Source: ARS21 sp964615505
GTDB taxonomy: Archaea > Nanobdellota > Nanobdellia > UBA10117 > ARS21
Direction of reading: 5' to 3'
Assembly (NCBI GenBank): GCA_964615505.1
Contig: CAZTOR010000008.1
Location: 1-13,780, forward strand
DNA: 13,780 bases
The notes under the pieces were generated by a model. The model saw only the letters and a list, made by a program, of their open reading frames with translations. It had not been told where the DNA came from and did no database searches. This document shows, one piece after another, positions 1 through 6,097 of the stretch. Position 1 is the first letter of the stretch, and each line of letters opens with the position of its first letter. The position numbers and the translations under genes were made by a program.

Positions 1-1135
1 TTGAGAGTCTTTCTCCCAATTCTTTTAGTGCGGCCTTTGGTGCTGCTGCCTTCGCCAAGGCATTACGATAAAAATTGAAATTCTTTACACCTTTTTGAAA
101 TATCGCTCCAGGTAAATTTTTCAACGCAATAGATCCCTTTACAACTCGATCTTTAGTTTTTGAGAAAAATCCCGCTTTAGCTATCTTTCCATCAGATATT
201 TTTTTCAAATTATGTACATTTAATTCCTTTTTTCCCAATTTAGACCACACTCTAACTTTTCCGTCCGGATCTACTCCTGCAGTACTAATTGCAAATCTCA
301 AATTTCTTTGAGCATTTGGATTTTTAATTTTTTTAAGCGGATCTTCTGGATCGATATAATCATACTTTATATTTTCAGGTTTAAAACGAGAATTTTCACC
401 TTTAAGAAATTCTTTTGTTAACTTATCTCCTTCAGCATTAGAAATAAATTTTCCAGTATTTTTGTCATGATATCTTGCAGATTTTTCATTCCAGTAAAAA
501 GTTTCATCAGTAAATTCTCCTTTTGTTGGTGCTAATCCTCTTGACTCTTTATCAAAAACAATTGCATCTACTGCTGCTGGATCCATTGCTGCGTCTGCGA
601 TATTTTTCATTGTATATCCTTGACGTTCAATTGAATTCGTCCATGCTTGATTTTCAAGTTGTTGTTCTTTTTTAGCCATAGCTTCACCAATTGCTGATCC
701 TGCTGCAGATTTGGCAGCTACTCCTGCTGCATTCTTACCGAATTTTTTGTTCCATTTATTTAATGCATAAATCGAAAGAGCTTCTTCAAGCGTGATAGTA
801 TCCCATGCATGATTCAAAATTACCTCTGACATATAGTCTTGAGGATATTTATTCACTAAAAACTCGCAATTTTCGGGATTGTATAAAACTGAACCATATC
901 CTGGATTTCCCGCAAAATCTTGAGGAATTTCATGATAAATTGTCAGGGGAACAGGTGAAGCATCAACAAAATCCGTATAAGATGACATCGTTTTAGCTGC
1001 TAAATACGGATCTCCGAAAACTGAAACCTCAACAGAATCATAAAATAAATTTACGGCCATTAATGTGGTAAATGCTGCGATTGCAAGAAGTCCAATTTGA
1101 AGTACCATATCGCCGGACAATCCTTTTTTCGTCAT
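1..1135 (-). CDS. Large prepilin-like exported protein, partial (C-terminal end outside window)
   Basis: The frame is open from the ATG at 1135 to the left edge (378 codons seen, no stop), so the C-terminus is missing. The N-terminus MTKKGLSGDM followed by a hydrophobic helix at about residues 10-30 looks like a class III prepilin signal, with cleavage expected after Gly5. The ectodomain has one Cys, an Ala-rich basic stretch near residues 130-160, a motif RYHDKNTGKFIS at residues 221-232, and a Lys/Ala-rich C-terminal part. It starts one base after the stop of the 182-residue gene, so it is probably cotranslated with it and with the 58-residue micro-pilin. I do not recognise a named family. 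It may be a tip or adhesin-like minor pilin. Coding status is very sure; function is only inferred from the signal and context. Confidence 0.85.
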   Translation of the reverse strand, partial: MTKKGLSGDMVLQIGLLAIAAFTTLMAVNLFYDSVEVSVFGDPYLAAKTMSSYTDFVDASPVPLTIYHEIPQDFAGNPGYGSVLYNPENCEFLVNKYPQDYMSEVILNHAWDTITLEEALSIYALNKWNKKFGKNAAGVAAKSAAGSAIGEAMAKKEQQLENQAWTNSIERQGYTMKNIADAAMDPAAVDAIVFDKESRGLAPTKGEFTDETFYWNEKSARYHDKNTGKFISNAEGDKLTKEFLKGENSRFKPENIKYDYIDPEDPLKKIKNPNAQRNLRFAISTAGVDPDGKVRVWSKLGKKELNVHNLKKISDGKIAKAGFFSKTKDRVVKGSIALKNLPGAIFQKGVKNFNFYRNALAKAAAPKAALKELGERLS

Positions 1136-1136
1136 T

Positions 1137-1685
1137 TTAAGTTACAATTTTAACAGTAGTATCATATGTACTATATGCTGCATCTCCAACTATTTCGAAA
1201 ACTGAACTACAATAATCTGCTATTCCTAATACTGTTGGTTGAATAAATAATATATTGTTACTGCCATCATTACAGATACAAACATCTTCATTAATGGTAT
1301 CTGAAAAATCTTCATTTATCGGAAATGAATCTCCGGGGTTGTTAAAGTCGTCATCAGAATCATAACTATCTGGAATTATCAATTCATGTTTCATTTCTAA
1401 ATCTTTCAGTGCAGATTCACCTATTTTTCCGGGAGTTTCCACCATAATTAAATTATCAAGTTTATTTATTCTGAAACCAGGAGATATCTTCATTCTAAAA
1501 CTATAACAATCGCCATCATCTGATTTATCTGCTTTGTTTGTATAGGAAGCTATATCTCGCATAGCCATTACTGCCTTATCTTCACCAGATGAAACAAAAA
1601 GTGTACTTACTAAATAAGCTCCCGCTATGACTATAACTACCGTCATAGCCACAGAAATTATTCCTTCTACTGTTACATCCGCCAT
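1137..1685 (-). CDS. Secreted 182-residue protein with N-terminal anchor helix and 4 cysteines
   Basis: The N-terminus MADVTVEGIISVAMTVV begins a hydrophobic helix (about residues 8-32) without the basic n-region of the neighbouring pilins. It may therefore stay as an uncleaved membrane anchor or be a divergent pilin. The ectodomain holds four Cys (one in GDCYSF, two in DVCICND, one in DYCSS) and an acidic Asp-rich run (SYDSDDDFNN), which could bind metal or be a flexible loop. Its ATG overlaps the stop of the 58-residue micro-pilin by one base (TAATG), and the large partial gene starts one base after its own stop, so the three form an operon. The anchor-plus-ectodomain layout recalls archaellar ArlF/ArlG, but I see no diagnostic motif. 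Function unknown; pilus-associated by context. Confidence 0.85.
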   Translation of the reverse strand: MADVTVEGIISVAMTVVIVIAGAYLVSTLFVSSGEDKAVMAMRDIASYTNKADKSDDGDCYSFRMKISPGFRINKLDNLIMVETPGKIGESALKDLEMKHELIIPDSYDSDDDFNNPGDSFPINEDFSDTINEDVCICNDGSNNILFIQPTVLGIADYCSSVFEIVGDAAYSTYDTTVKIVT

Positions 1686-1861
1686 TATAGTATATTAATA
1701 GAGTCGTTTAATGAACTTTCAACTTGACCTTCAAGTCCTCCAAATATTGATGTTAGATTAGCCCATTTACCTGTAATAAAAAGTATCATGAGTAACAAAA
1801 CAACTACTGCAATTATCAAAATAATTACCGTTTCAATTGGAAGTGCAGCTCCTTTTTTCAT
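1685..1861 (-). CDS. 58-residue micro-pilin
   Basis: This small gene reads MKKGAALPIETVIIL and on through one long hydrophobic helix to LFITGKWANL, then a tail of about 25 residues. The MKKG/A start is a class III prepilin signal, with cleavage expected after Gly4. The segment ITGKWANLTS matches the same place in the 87-residue pilin (FTGKFADLSG) and loosely in the 133-residue pilin (TTGSFGNLAK), so it looks like the helix module of that family without the Cys-bearing head. A TATA-like box lies about 24 bases above the ATG and there is no Shine-Dalgarno, so a leaderless message is likely. Its stop overlaps the next ATG (TAATG). It probably acts as a minor or major pilin subunit. Confidence 0.85.
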   Translation of the reverse strand: MKKGAALPIETVIILIIAVVVLLLMILFITGKWANLTSIFGGLEGQVESSLNDSINIL

Positions 1862-1878
1862 AAAAAGGAATCAGCTTC

Positions 1879-1892
1879 ATTATATAAAAAGT
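1879..1892 (-). promoter_or_regulatory. Archaeal TATA-like promoter for the 58-residue, 182-residue and left-edge genes
   Basis: On the minus strand the spacer 1862-1898 reads CTTTTTATATAATG around this site. The box centre is about 24 bases above the ATG at 1861, the usual distance from TATA box to transcription start in archaea, so the message would begin at the start codon. The run of five T may also end the upstream transcript. Confidence 0.6.
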
Positions 1893-1898
1893 TAGAGT

Positions 1899-3287
1899 CT
1901 ATATATCAAAAAGAAAGTCACTTTCTTCACACATACTTGACATAGAACGAGTAATTGAATTATCAAGACCCGGAATTGATTTAATCGAGGATAAAATTGG
2001 ACAACTTGAAGAAATACTTTCTCTTGCTAATCTGGCTCCTCCTGCATTCATATCATTTGAAAGTAATATTTTCTTTCCAGAACCACAAGGATAACTAGCA
2101 ACAATTCCCGACCAAACCGGTAAAAGTCCATCACAATACGTTACTTGGAACGCGCTACTCTCTCTAATTGCTTCGTTATTTCCTAACTCAAGATTATCTT
2201 CAAAATAATCTTCATAAGTTAATTCAGATCCTGAAATTTTGGCAACAGACATTACATTTCGTATTTCTGGCCAAGTAATATGACTTTTCAAGCTACTTGA
2301 AAGTTTTGCACTTATTTCAATAGAGGTATCTTGAGACATGCAAGTAGATGGATCGAGTCTAGAATTACAAAATTTTGCCCTAATATTATCTACTGAACTA
2401 GTATGTTCTAGTTGTGCATTTGTAGTATTAGTTAAAATAGTATTTAGTATAGAAGTAAAATTAGATTTGTAACATTCACCTCTACTAGTTGAATAATTTA
2501 TATATGGATCAATAAAACGAGATGGTACCGAGCTATAATAATTTTCAATAATATCTTTATACCATTCGTCAAATGCAGGTTCATTAATTACCGTATCTCC
2601 ACTTACTAAATTTATTGTTAAATTTGCACCATTGTAATTTGCACCATTGTTTAAACATGAAAATAATTTTCCATTTGTGATTGCTTTATTATTTTCTAAA
2701 TATGCATTGTAAACTGTTATTAATTGCGCATCAGATAAAGCATCTGATTTTAATGAATTACAATTTTGACCAGCATTTTCAGAACCGCATTGGAAAATTG
2801 AATTTAATCTTTCCCTTATTTTTACATTTGAATCTATCCTTTCAGATTCTCCAATTATTGTATTAAAACACGCCCAATTATATCCATCAATTGTTCCGGC
2901 ACCGTTCATCTCCCAACATCTTCGTGTAAGTGTTAATATTTTATATATTACGCAATTTTCTGTAGATTGAATAGTATTACTTGTCATAGATATAACTTCA
3001 GTTGGACATGAAGTTAATGCATAGTTTGGATCAATTACTTCTTCTTGAGTCTTACACTTACGTTGAAATTCAAGAGCATTTATATTGAAAAAATTTTCAA
3101 GTGCATCTCCCGTTTCACCCTCTGATTTTGAACTAATTGCTGCTAATTTATTTTTACAATAAGAATCTGAAACATCATCAAAAACTACGACATCTGTAAA
3201 TTTATTGAAAGTTAGTGACATTACTCCTAAAAAGGCGATTGCTAATATTGCTCCCACTAATACCATATTTATCTGACCTTTTCTCAT
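1899..3287 (-). CDS. Large 16-cysteine prepilin-like protein (462 residues)
   Basis: The N-terminus MRKGQINMVLVGAILAIAF is a clear class III signal (cleavage after Gly4, Gln at +1) followed by the pilin helix to about residue 28. The long ectodomain has 16 Cys, all after the helix, so a disulfide-rich extracellular fold is likely. Four N-x-S/T sequons (NLT, NYS, NFT, NTT) are possible N-glycosylation sites. Residues 112-141 carry C-x2-Y-x8-CW and then CF at 140-141, which is also found in the 349-residue protein, so the two share a domain. A 15-base tandem duplication lies at 2621-2650. The gene overlaps the upstream membrane-protein gene by four bases (ATGA). It is much larger than an ordinary pilin; a minor, tip or adhesive role is inferred. 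Confidence 0.88.
   Translation of the reverse strand: MRKGQINMVLVGAILAIAFLGVMSLTFNKFTDVVVFDDVSDSYCKNKLAAISSKSEGETGDALENFFNINALEFQRKCKTQEEVIDPNYALTSCPTEVISMTSNTIQSTENCVIYKILTLTRRCWEMNGAGTIDGYNWACFNTIIGESERIDSNVKIRERLNSIFQCGSENAGQNCNSLKSDALSDAQLITVYNAYLENNKAITNGKLFSCLNNGANYNGANLTINLVSGDTVINEPAFDEWYKDIIENYYSSVPSRFIDPYINYSTSRGECYKSNFTSILNTILTNTTNAQLEHTSSVDNIRAKFCNSRLDPSTCMSQDTSIEISAKLSSSLKSHITWPEIRNVMSVAKISGSELTYEDYFEDNLELGNNEAIRESSAFQVTYCDGLLPVWSGIVASYPCGSGKKILLSNDMNAGGARLARESISSSCPILSSIKSIPGLDNSITRSMSSMCEESDFLFDI
2621..2650. repeat. 15-bp tandem duplication, in frame
   Basis: Two exact copies of aatttgcaccattgt lie back to back within the 16-Cys pilin-like gene. On the coding strand they encode NGANY-NGANL, and the second copy leads into the sequon NLT. 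The period keeps the reading frame. Confidence 0.9.
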
Positions 3288-3901
3288 ATTATATTTCCCA
3301 ATGCAATTTTTGTTATGATTATAATTAATCCTCCAATTATTAAATTCAATAAAAAGATTGTAATTGTTGTTACTCCTGCAATTTGTGCATATTGCTTACT
3401 GATTGTAAAAAATAAAATTAAAGCCAGAATATATATTAGGGCCAGCATAACGTCCATTAATCCAATTGTAGTTGAAACAAGTAACAAATACATTAGCATA
3501 TAACTCAAAGGATGCAGTATACTTAGGAATTGTAGAGAATAAAAAGTCGTTTTTAGAGTAACTGTGCTATTGAATGCTTTTGAAATTCCTTGATAAATTA
3601 ATGCTAAAAATGAAAAAACTACAGATAAAAACAAATAACTGAAAATAATAAGCGGAAGATATGCTAGAAATATGCTTGTTGTAGAAAACGAAACATATTG
3701 TGAAAGTAATTCGTATGATTCATCTAATTTTATTCTATCCAGTAAAAAATTGGATAAGAGAAAAGTAAAAATTAATGAAATTAAAATATTGAAGAAATGA
3801 TATTTAATCAGTCGTTTAGGATTTATTGAACTTAATAGTTTTGTAGCTGCAATTTTACTTCCGAAAAGATATTCTATAAAAGTCATTAAAGGGTAAAGCA
3901 T
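3284..3901 (-). CDS. Multi-pass membrane protein (205 residues), Yip1-like layout
   Basis: The protein is almost all hydrophobic. A short amphipathic N-terminus (MTFIEYLFGSKIAATKLL) leads to helices at about 34-54, 75-106 (long, perhaps two), 123-165 (probably two) and 173-200, so about five to six passes with no Cys and no catalytic motif. The five-helix layout after an amphipathic start recalls the Yip1/DUF1282 superfamily, but I cannot confirm that from motifs. It heads a unit with the 16-Cys protein, whose ATG overlaps its stop (ATGA), so the two are likely made together and may act together, for instance in placing or anchoring the large protein. A TATA-like box lies 23-24 bases above its ATG. 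Confidence 0.85.
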   Translation of the reverse strand: MLYPLMTFIEYLFGSKIAATKLLSSINPKRLIKYHFFNILISLIFTFLLSNFLLDRIKLDESYELLSQYVSFSTTSIFLAYLPLIIFSYLFLSVVFSFLALIYQGISKAFNSTVTLKTTFYSLQFLSILHPLSYMLMYLLLVSTTIGLMDVMLALIYILALILFFTISKQYAQIAGVTTITIFLLNLIIGGLIIIITKIALGNII

Positions 3902-3920
3902 ATTTAACTTCTTTCCAGAG

Positions 3921-3930
3921 ATATAAAACT
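3921..3930 (-). promoter_or_regulatory. TATA-like promoter for the 205-residue and 16-Cys genes
   Basis: The minus strand reads AGTTTTATATC here, centred about 24 bases above the ATG at 3901, in a 29-base spacer after the stop of the 51-residue gene. The spacing fits a leaderless transcript. Confidence 0.55.
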
Positions 3931-4086
3931 TTATTGAAGACTTTCGTTAGCAGATTTTATTAGATCTAGTGCCGGTCCAGTTACACTTCCTTCTGAACCT
4001 ATTTTATCAATCATGAATAAAATTATTAACATAGCTAAAACTAATCCTATAATTAAAAGTATGATTTGTCTAATTCCCAATTCCAT
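3931..4086 (-). CDS. 51-residue single-helix microprotein
   Basis: This small gene reads MELGIRQIILLIIGLVLAML and on to a polar tail of about 25 residues ending in ANESLQ. It has one membrane helix (about residues 7-26) after a short n-region with Arg6. The class III signal is weak: Gly4 is not preceded by Lys/Arg, so processing is uncertain. Its ATG overlaps the stop of the 47-residue gene by one base (TAATG), which strongly supports translation and coupling. It could be a micro-pilin or a small membrane helper of the pilus machine. No known family recognised. Confidence 0.75.
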   Translation of the reverse strand: MELGIRQIILLIIGLVLAMLIILFMIDKIGSEGSVTGPALDLIKSANESLQ

Positions 4087-4229
4087 TATATTTTTAGTTT
4101 ATCTACGAGTTGATTTGCAATATCTGTCATTCCTGTTTTACTTGAAGCGATAAACACCAACATAAAAACAAGAAATAATACTGCAATAAGTAATGCGATA
4201 ATCTGCCAACTCATTTGACCTTTGCTCAT
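4086..4229 (-). CDS. 47-residue micro-pilin
   Basis: The protein starts MSKGQMSWQIIALLIAVLF, a textbook class III signal with KG/Q and the QxS pattern of archaeal pilins. One helix runs to about residue 29, followed by an 18-residue amphipathic tail (TDIANQLVDKLKI) and no head domain. It starts four bases after the tandem stops (TAG TAA) at the end of the 349-residue gene. A Shine-Dalgarno-like GAGGTG lies about 11 bases above the ATG, one of the few in this locus, as expected for an internal operon gene. It probably inserts into the filament core or primes assembly. The stop overlaps the next start. Confidence 0.82.
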   Translation of the reverse strand: MSKGQMSWQIIALLIAVLFLVFMLVFIASSKTGMTDIANQLVDKLKI

Positions 4230-4233
4230 GTTA

Positions 4234-5283
4234 CTAACAAACACCTCTTTTATTTAAAGCGACTGAGGCGCCATCATATCCTACTGCTGTTCCAAAAAAA
4301 CTATCTGCAATCCAACCCGCACTACCTAATGTGGCTGCACCTTTTTTTCCACCAATTCTTGCACCGACTAACGTTCCACCAACCGTTAAAGCATTAATAT
4401 TTTCTTCTTCATAGTATTTAATTTCCCATTCTTCACCTGTGCTTAAGGAATCGTCAGAAGATTCAATTGCGAATCCGGCACCATTTAGTCCAGTCCTTTC
4501 CGGATTATCTTCAATTACTGTTATTGCATATGACAAATAATCTGTACTAATATCTGCAGGAATATGTTGCACAATTGAATATTTATACATAATTCCTAAA
4601 GGTTTTACATATTCAATTTGTATTCTATTTTCTATAATCCTTTGATTTTCACGTAGTATCATGCCATAATTCTGTCTAGCAGAATCTAATGAAATTAGGT
4701 TCCGTATTGCTCTCGTATCCAAATTATTTGAATCAAATTCTCCTGGATAAAAATAAATTGATGATCCTGCAACTTTTGGTAAAATTATAGTTCCGTCTCG
4801 TGAGTCCATCAGATAACTTGAAAATCCGTCTGCAAAACAGATTCTGTCACAGGTTCCATCAAAATGAGCTTCTCCAAGAAGATAATTTGCCCAACATTCT
4901 TCGACTTCATCCATTACCTGATAAGCTAAACATTCTTGTATGAAAATATCAGGGTTTTCGAGAGCATAATTTACAGATATATCGAAATGATCTGGCGCTG
5001 ACATCATTGGTTTGCAATCTTTAAATAAAGTGGCGCTAGATAAATCTGGAACTCGAATAGTTTTCAATTCAGTTTTACAATAACCTTTTCCGGAATCATA
5101 TTGAAAATCGCCGCCCATCATATTCTTAAATGAATTCCCTATTAAACAAGAATAGTCTCCGCTTTTTACTGCTTCATCTGAAACAGTTGCAACAATTATT
5201 AAACCAACTGCACCTGCAGCTATTGCAACTATCATCAAAATAATTTGGAAACTAATACCTTTATTGGAACGCATTCTTGGCAA
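4234..5283 (-). CDS. Large 8-cysteine prepilin-like protein (349 residues)
   Basis: Near the N-terminus SNKGISFQIILMIVAIAAG is a class III-like signal and helix (about residues 8-33). The ATG at 5274 (MRSNKG) would give a more usual short n-region than the one at 5283 (MPRMRSNKG); both overlap the 33-residue gene. The ectodomain has eight Cys, including the final residue. Residues 118-131 are C-x2-Y-x8-CW and are followed by CF at 149-150, the same pattern as in the 16-Cys protein. The last 50 residues are Gly/Ala-rich (GGTLVGARIGGKKGAA and onward) with GxxxG-like spacing, which could pack as a helical hairpin or touch a membrane. Likely a minor or tip pilin; exact role unknown. Confidence 0.87.
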   Translation of the reverse strand: MPRMRSNKGISFQIILMIVAIAAGAVGLIIVATVSDEAVKSGDYSCLIGNSFKNMMGGDFQYDSGKGYCKTELKTIRVPDLSSATLFKDCKPMMSAPDHFDISVNYALENPDIFIQECLAYQVMDEVEECWANYLLGEAHFDGTCDRICFADGFSSYLMDSRDGTIILPKVAGSSIYFYPGEFDSNNLDTRAIRNLISLDSARQNYGMILRENQRIIENRIQIEYVKPLGIMYKYSIVQHIPADISTDYLSYAITVIEDNPERTGLNGAGFAIESSDDSLSTGEEWEIKYYEEENINALTVGGTLVGARIGGKKGAATLGSAGWIADSFFGTAVGYDGASVALNKRGVC

Positions 5284-5362
5284 CCATGAACATTATACCT
5301 ATTGCAATTAGTGATAAAATAAGCACTATTAAATAAGACATAGGGGAGTTCTGACCTCGCAT
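5261..5362 (-). CDS. 33-residue micro-pilin
   Basis: This tiny gene encodes MRGQNSPMSYLIVLILSLIA and ends MVAKNAFQ. MRG/Q is a class III-like signal, and the rest is one hydrophobic helix with almost no tail. A downstream in-frame ATG exists at 5341, but the one at 5362 gives the signal and sits about 24 bases below a TATA-like box, so it is preferred. It overlaps the start of the 349-residue gene by 14 to 23 bases depending on that gene's start. It is too small for normal gene callers. Evidence is the signal pattern, the promoter spacing and the operon position; alternatively it could be a leader peptide that couples translation. Confidence 0.65.
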   Translation of the reverse strand: MRGQNSPMSYLIVLILSLIAIGIMFMVAKNAFQ

Positions 5363-5379
5363 AGGAAAATATAAGCTTG

Positions 5380-5391
5380 TTTTATTAAAAA
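5380..5391 (-). promoter_or_regulatory. TATA-like promoter for the 33-residue to 51-residue gene unit
   Basis: The minus strand reads TTTTTAATAAAA in the 29-base spacer after the 87-residue pilin gene. It is centred about 24 bases above the ATG at 5362. The T run may double as a terminator for the pilin unit. Confidence 0.5.
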
Positions 5392-5655
5392 CTATTCATA
5401 CATTTCGTTGCAAGTATAATTTATTGCATTACAACTTTCTTTTTTTGATTCCCATAACATTGGATCATCAGTAGATTTTGCTAGATCACATGCTAATTTA
5501 CATTCAGCACTATTTGCAAGCGTATCTGGTTGAATTTTGTCAATGTCTCCGCTGAGATCTGCAAACTTACCTGTAAAAAATAAGATTACTGCAATTAAAA
5601 CAGTTAATGCTATAATTAATCCGACAATTGTCTGAATACTAATTTGGCCTTTCAT
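5392..5655 (-). CDS. Small 4-cysteine pilin (87 residues)
   Basis: The start at 5655 gives MKGQISIQTIVGLIIALTVL, a very clear class III prepilin signal with QxS and cleavage after Gly3. An upstream in-frame ATG at 5673 would add six residues and overlap the previous gene, so it is less likely; with 5655 the junction is TAATATG. After the helix comes FFTGKFADLSG, then a short head with four Cys (AECKLAC, SCN, TCN) and a sequon NYT. The pattern P-D-x-L followed by C-x3-C-x2-AK is shared with the upstream 133-residue pilin (PDELETVRTSCTTACNTAK), so the two are paralogues. It is a likely filament subunit, perhaps one of the major ones given the tandem pair and promoter. Confidence 0.88.
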   Translation of the reverse strand: MKGQISIQTIVGLIIALTVLIAVILFFTGKFADLSGDIDKIQPDTLANSAECKLACDLAKSTDDPMLWESKKESCNAINYTCNEMYE

Positions 5656-5656
5656 A

Positions 5657-6058
5657 TTAACATCCGTAATCAAGATCAGTAGGATTTATAATTAAACTGG
5701 CTCCGGTTGCGGTTTTTCCGGTTGCTTGACAATTAACACTTATAGGTGGTGACCAACAAGGTAAATTCTCTGCATCAGAAATTAAACCATCACCATTTAC
5801 ATCAACATTATATGTGCTTGAACAATATTGTGAAGTACCAAATGCGTTTGCCCCTGACGATGCTACTGCTGTTTTTGCAGTATTACATGCAGTTGTACAA
5901 CTTGTTCGAACTGTTTCTAATTCATCCGGAGTAACATCTTCAAATTGCTTTGCTAAATTTCCAAAACTTCCAGTTGTAACACTTACAATTAAAACTAAGA
6001 CAAGTAAAGCTATTGCAACATATACAATAGTATTCATGCTAATTTGTCCTTTTCGCAT
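5657..6058 (-). CDS. 6-cysteine pilin with EF-hand-like loop (133 residues)
   Basis: The start at 6058 gives MRKGQISMNTIVYVAIALLV, a class III signal (cleavage after Gly4). An ATG at 6064 would add two residues, but 6058 sits at the same TATA distance (about 25 bases) as other genes here, so it is preferred. The head has six Cys, including the last residue, and shares P-D-E-L and C-x3-C-x2-AK with the next gene. At 5768-5803 it encodes DVNGDGLISDAE, which fits the Ca-binding loop of EF-hand and dockerin modules (Asp1, Asn3, Asp5, Gly6, Ile8, Glu12). Only one such loop is visible. It may be the major pilin, stabilised by calcium and disulfides; that is inference. Confidence 0.88.
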   Translation of the reverse strand: MRKGQISMNTIVYVAIALLVLVLIVSVTTGSFGNLAKQFEDVTPDELETVRTSCTTACNTAKTAVASSGANAFGTSQYCSSTYNVDVNGDGLISDAENLPCWSPPISVNCQATGKTATGASLIINPTDLDYGC

Positions 6059-6076
6059 AATCATAATTGGTTCCGG

Positions 6077-6088
6077 TTTTTTATATAG
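6077..6088 (-). promoter_or_regulatory. TATA-like promoter for the two tandem pilins
   Basis: The minus strand reads CTATATAAAAAACC in the 33-base spacer after the platform gene. It is the best TATA match of the window. The centre is about 25 bases above the ATG at 6058 and only about 19 above 6064, which favours the shorter start. A separate promoter would let pilins be made in excess of the ATPase and platform. Confidence 0.65.
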
Positions 6089-6097
6089 TTTTTGAGT

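Noticed and set aside
805..996. Plus-strand frame of 63 codons near the left edge
   Set aside because: It is antisense to the long open partial gene that runs from 1135 off the edge; no signal, motif or promoter.
1137..1685. Assigning the 182-residue protein as ArlF or ArlG
   Set aside because: Only the anchor-plus-ectodomain layout agrees; the four Cys and Asp-rich run are not typical, and no diagnostic motif is visible.
5814..6095. Plus-strand frame of 93 codons opposite the EF-hand pilin
   Set aside because: It lies fully antisense to a strong pilin gene with a signal peptide and promoter, and its product has no recognisable feature; it is a mirror of the real gene.
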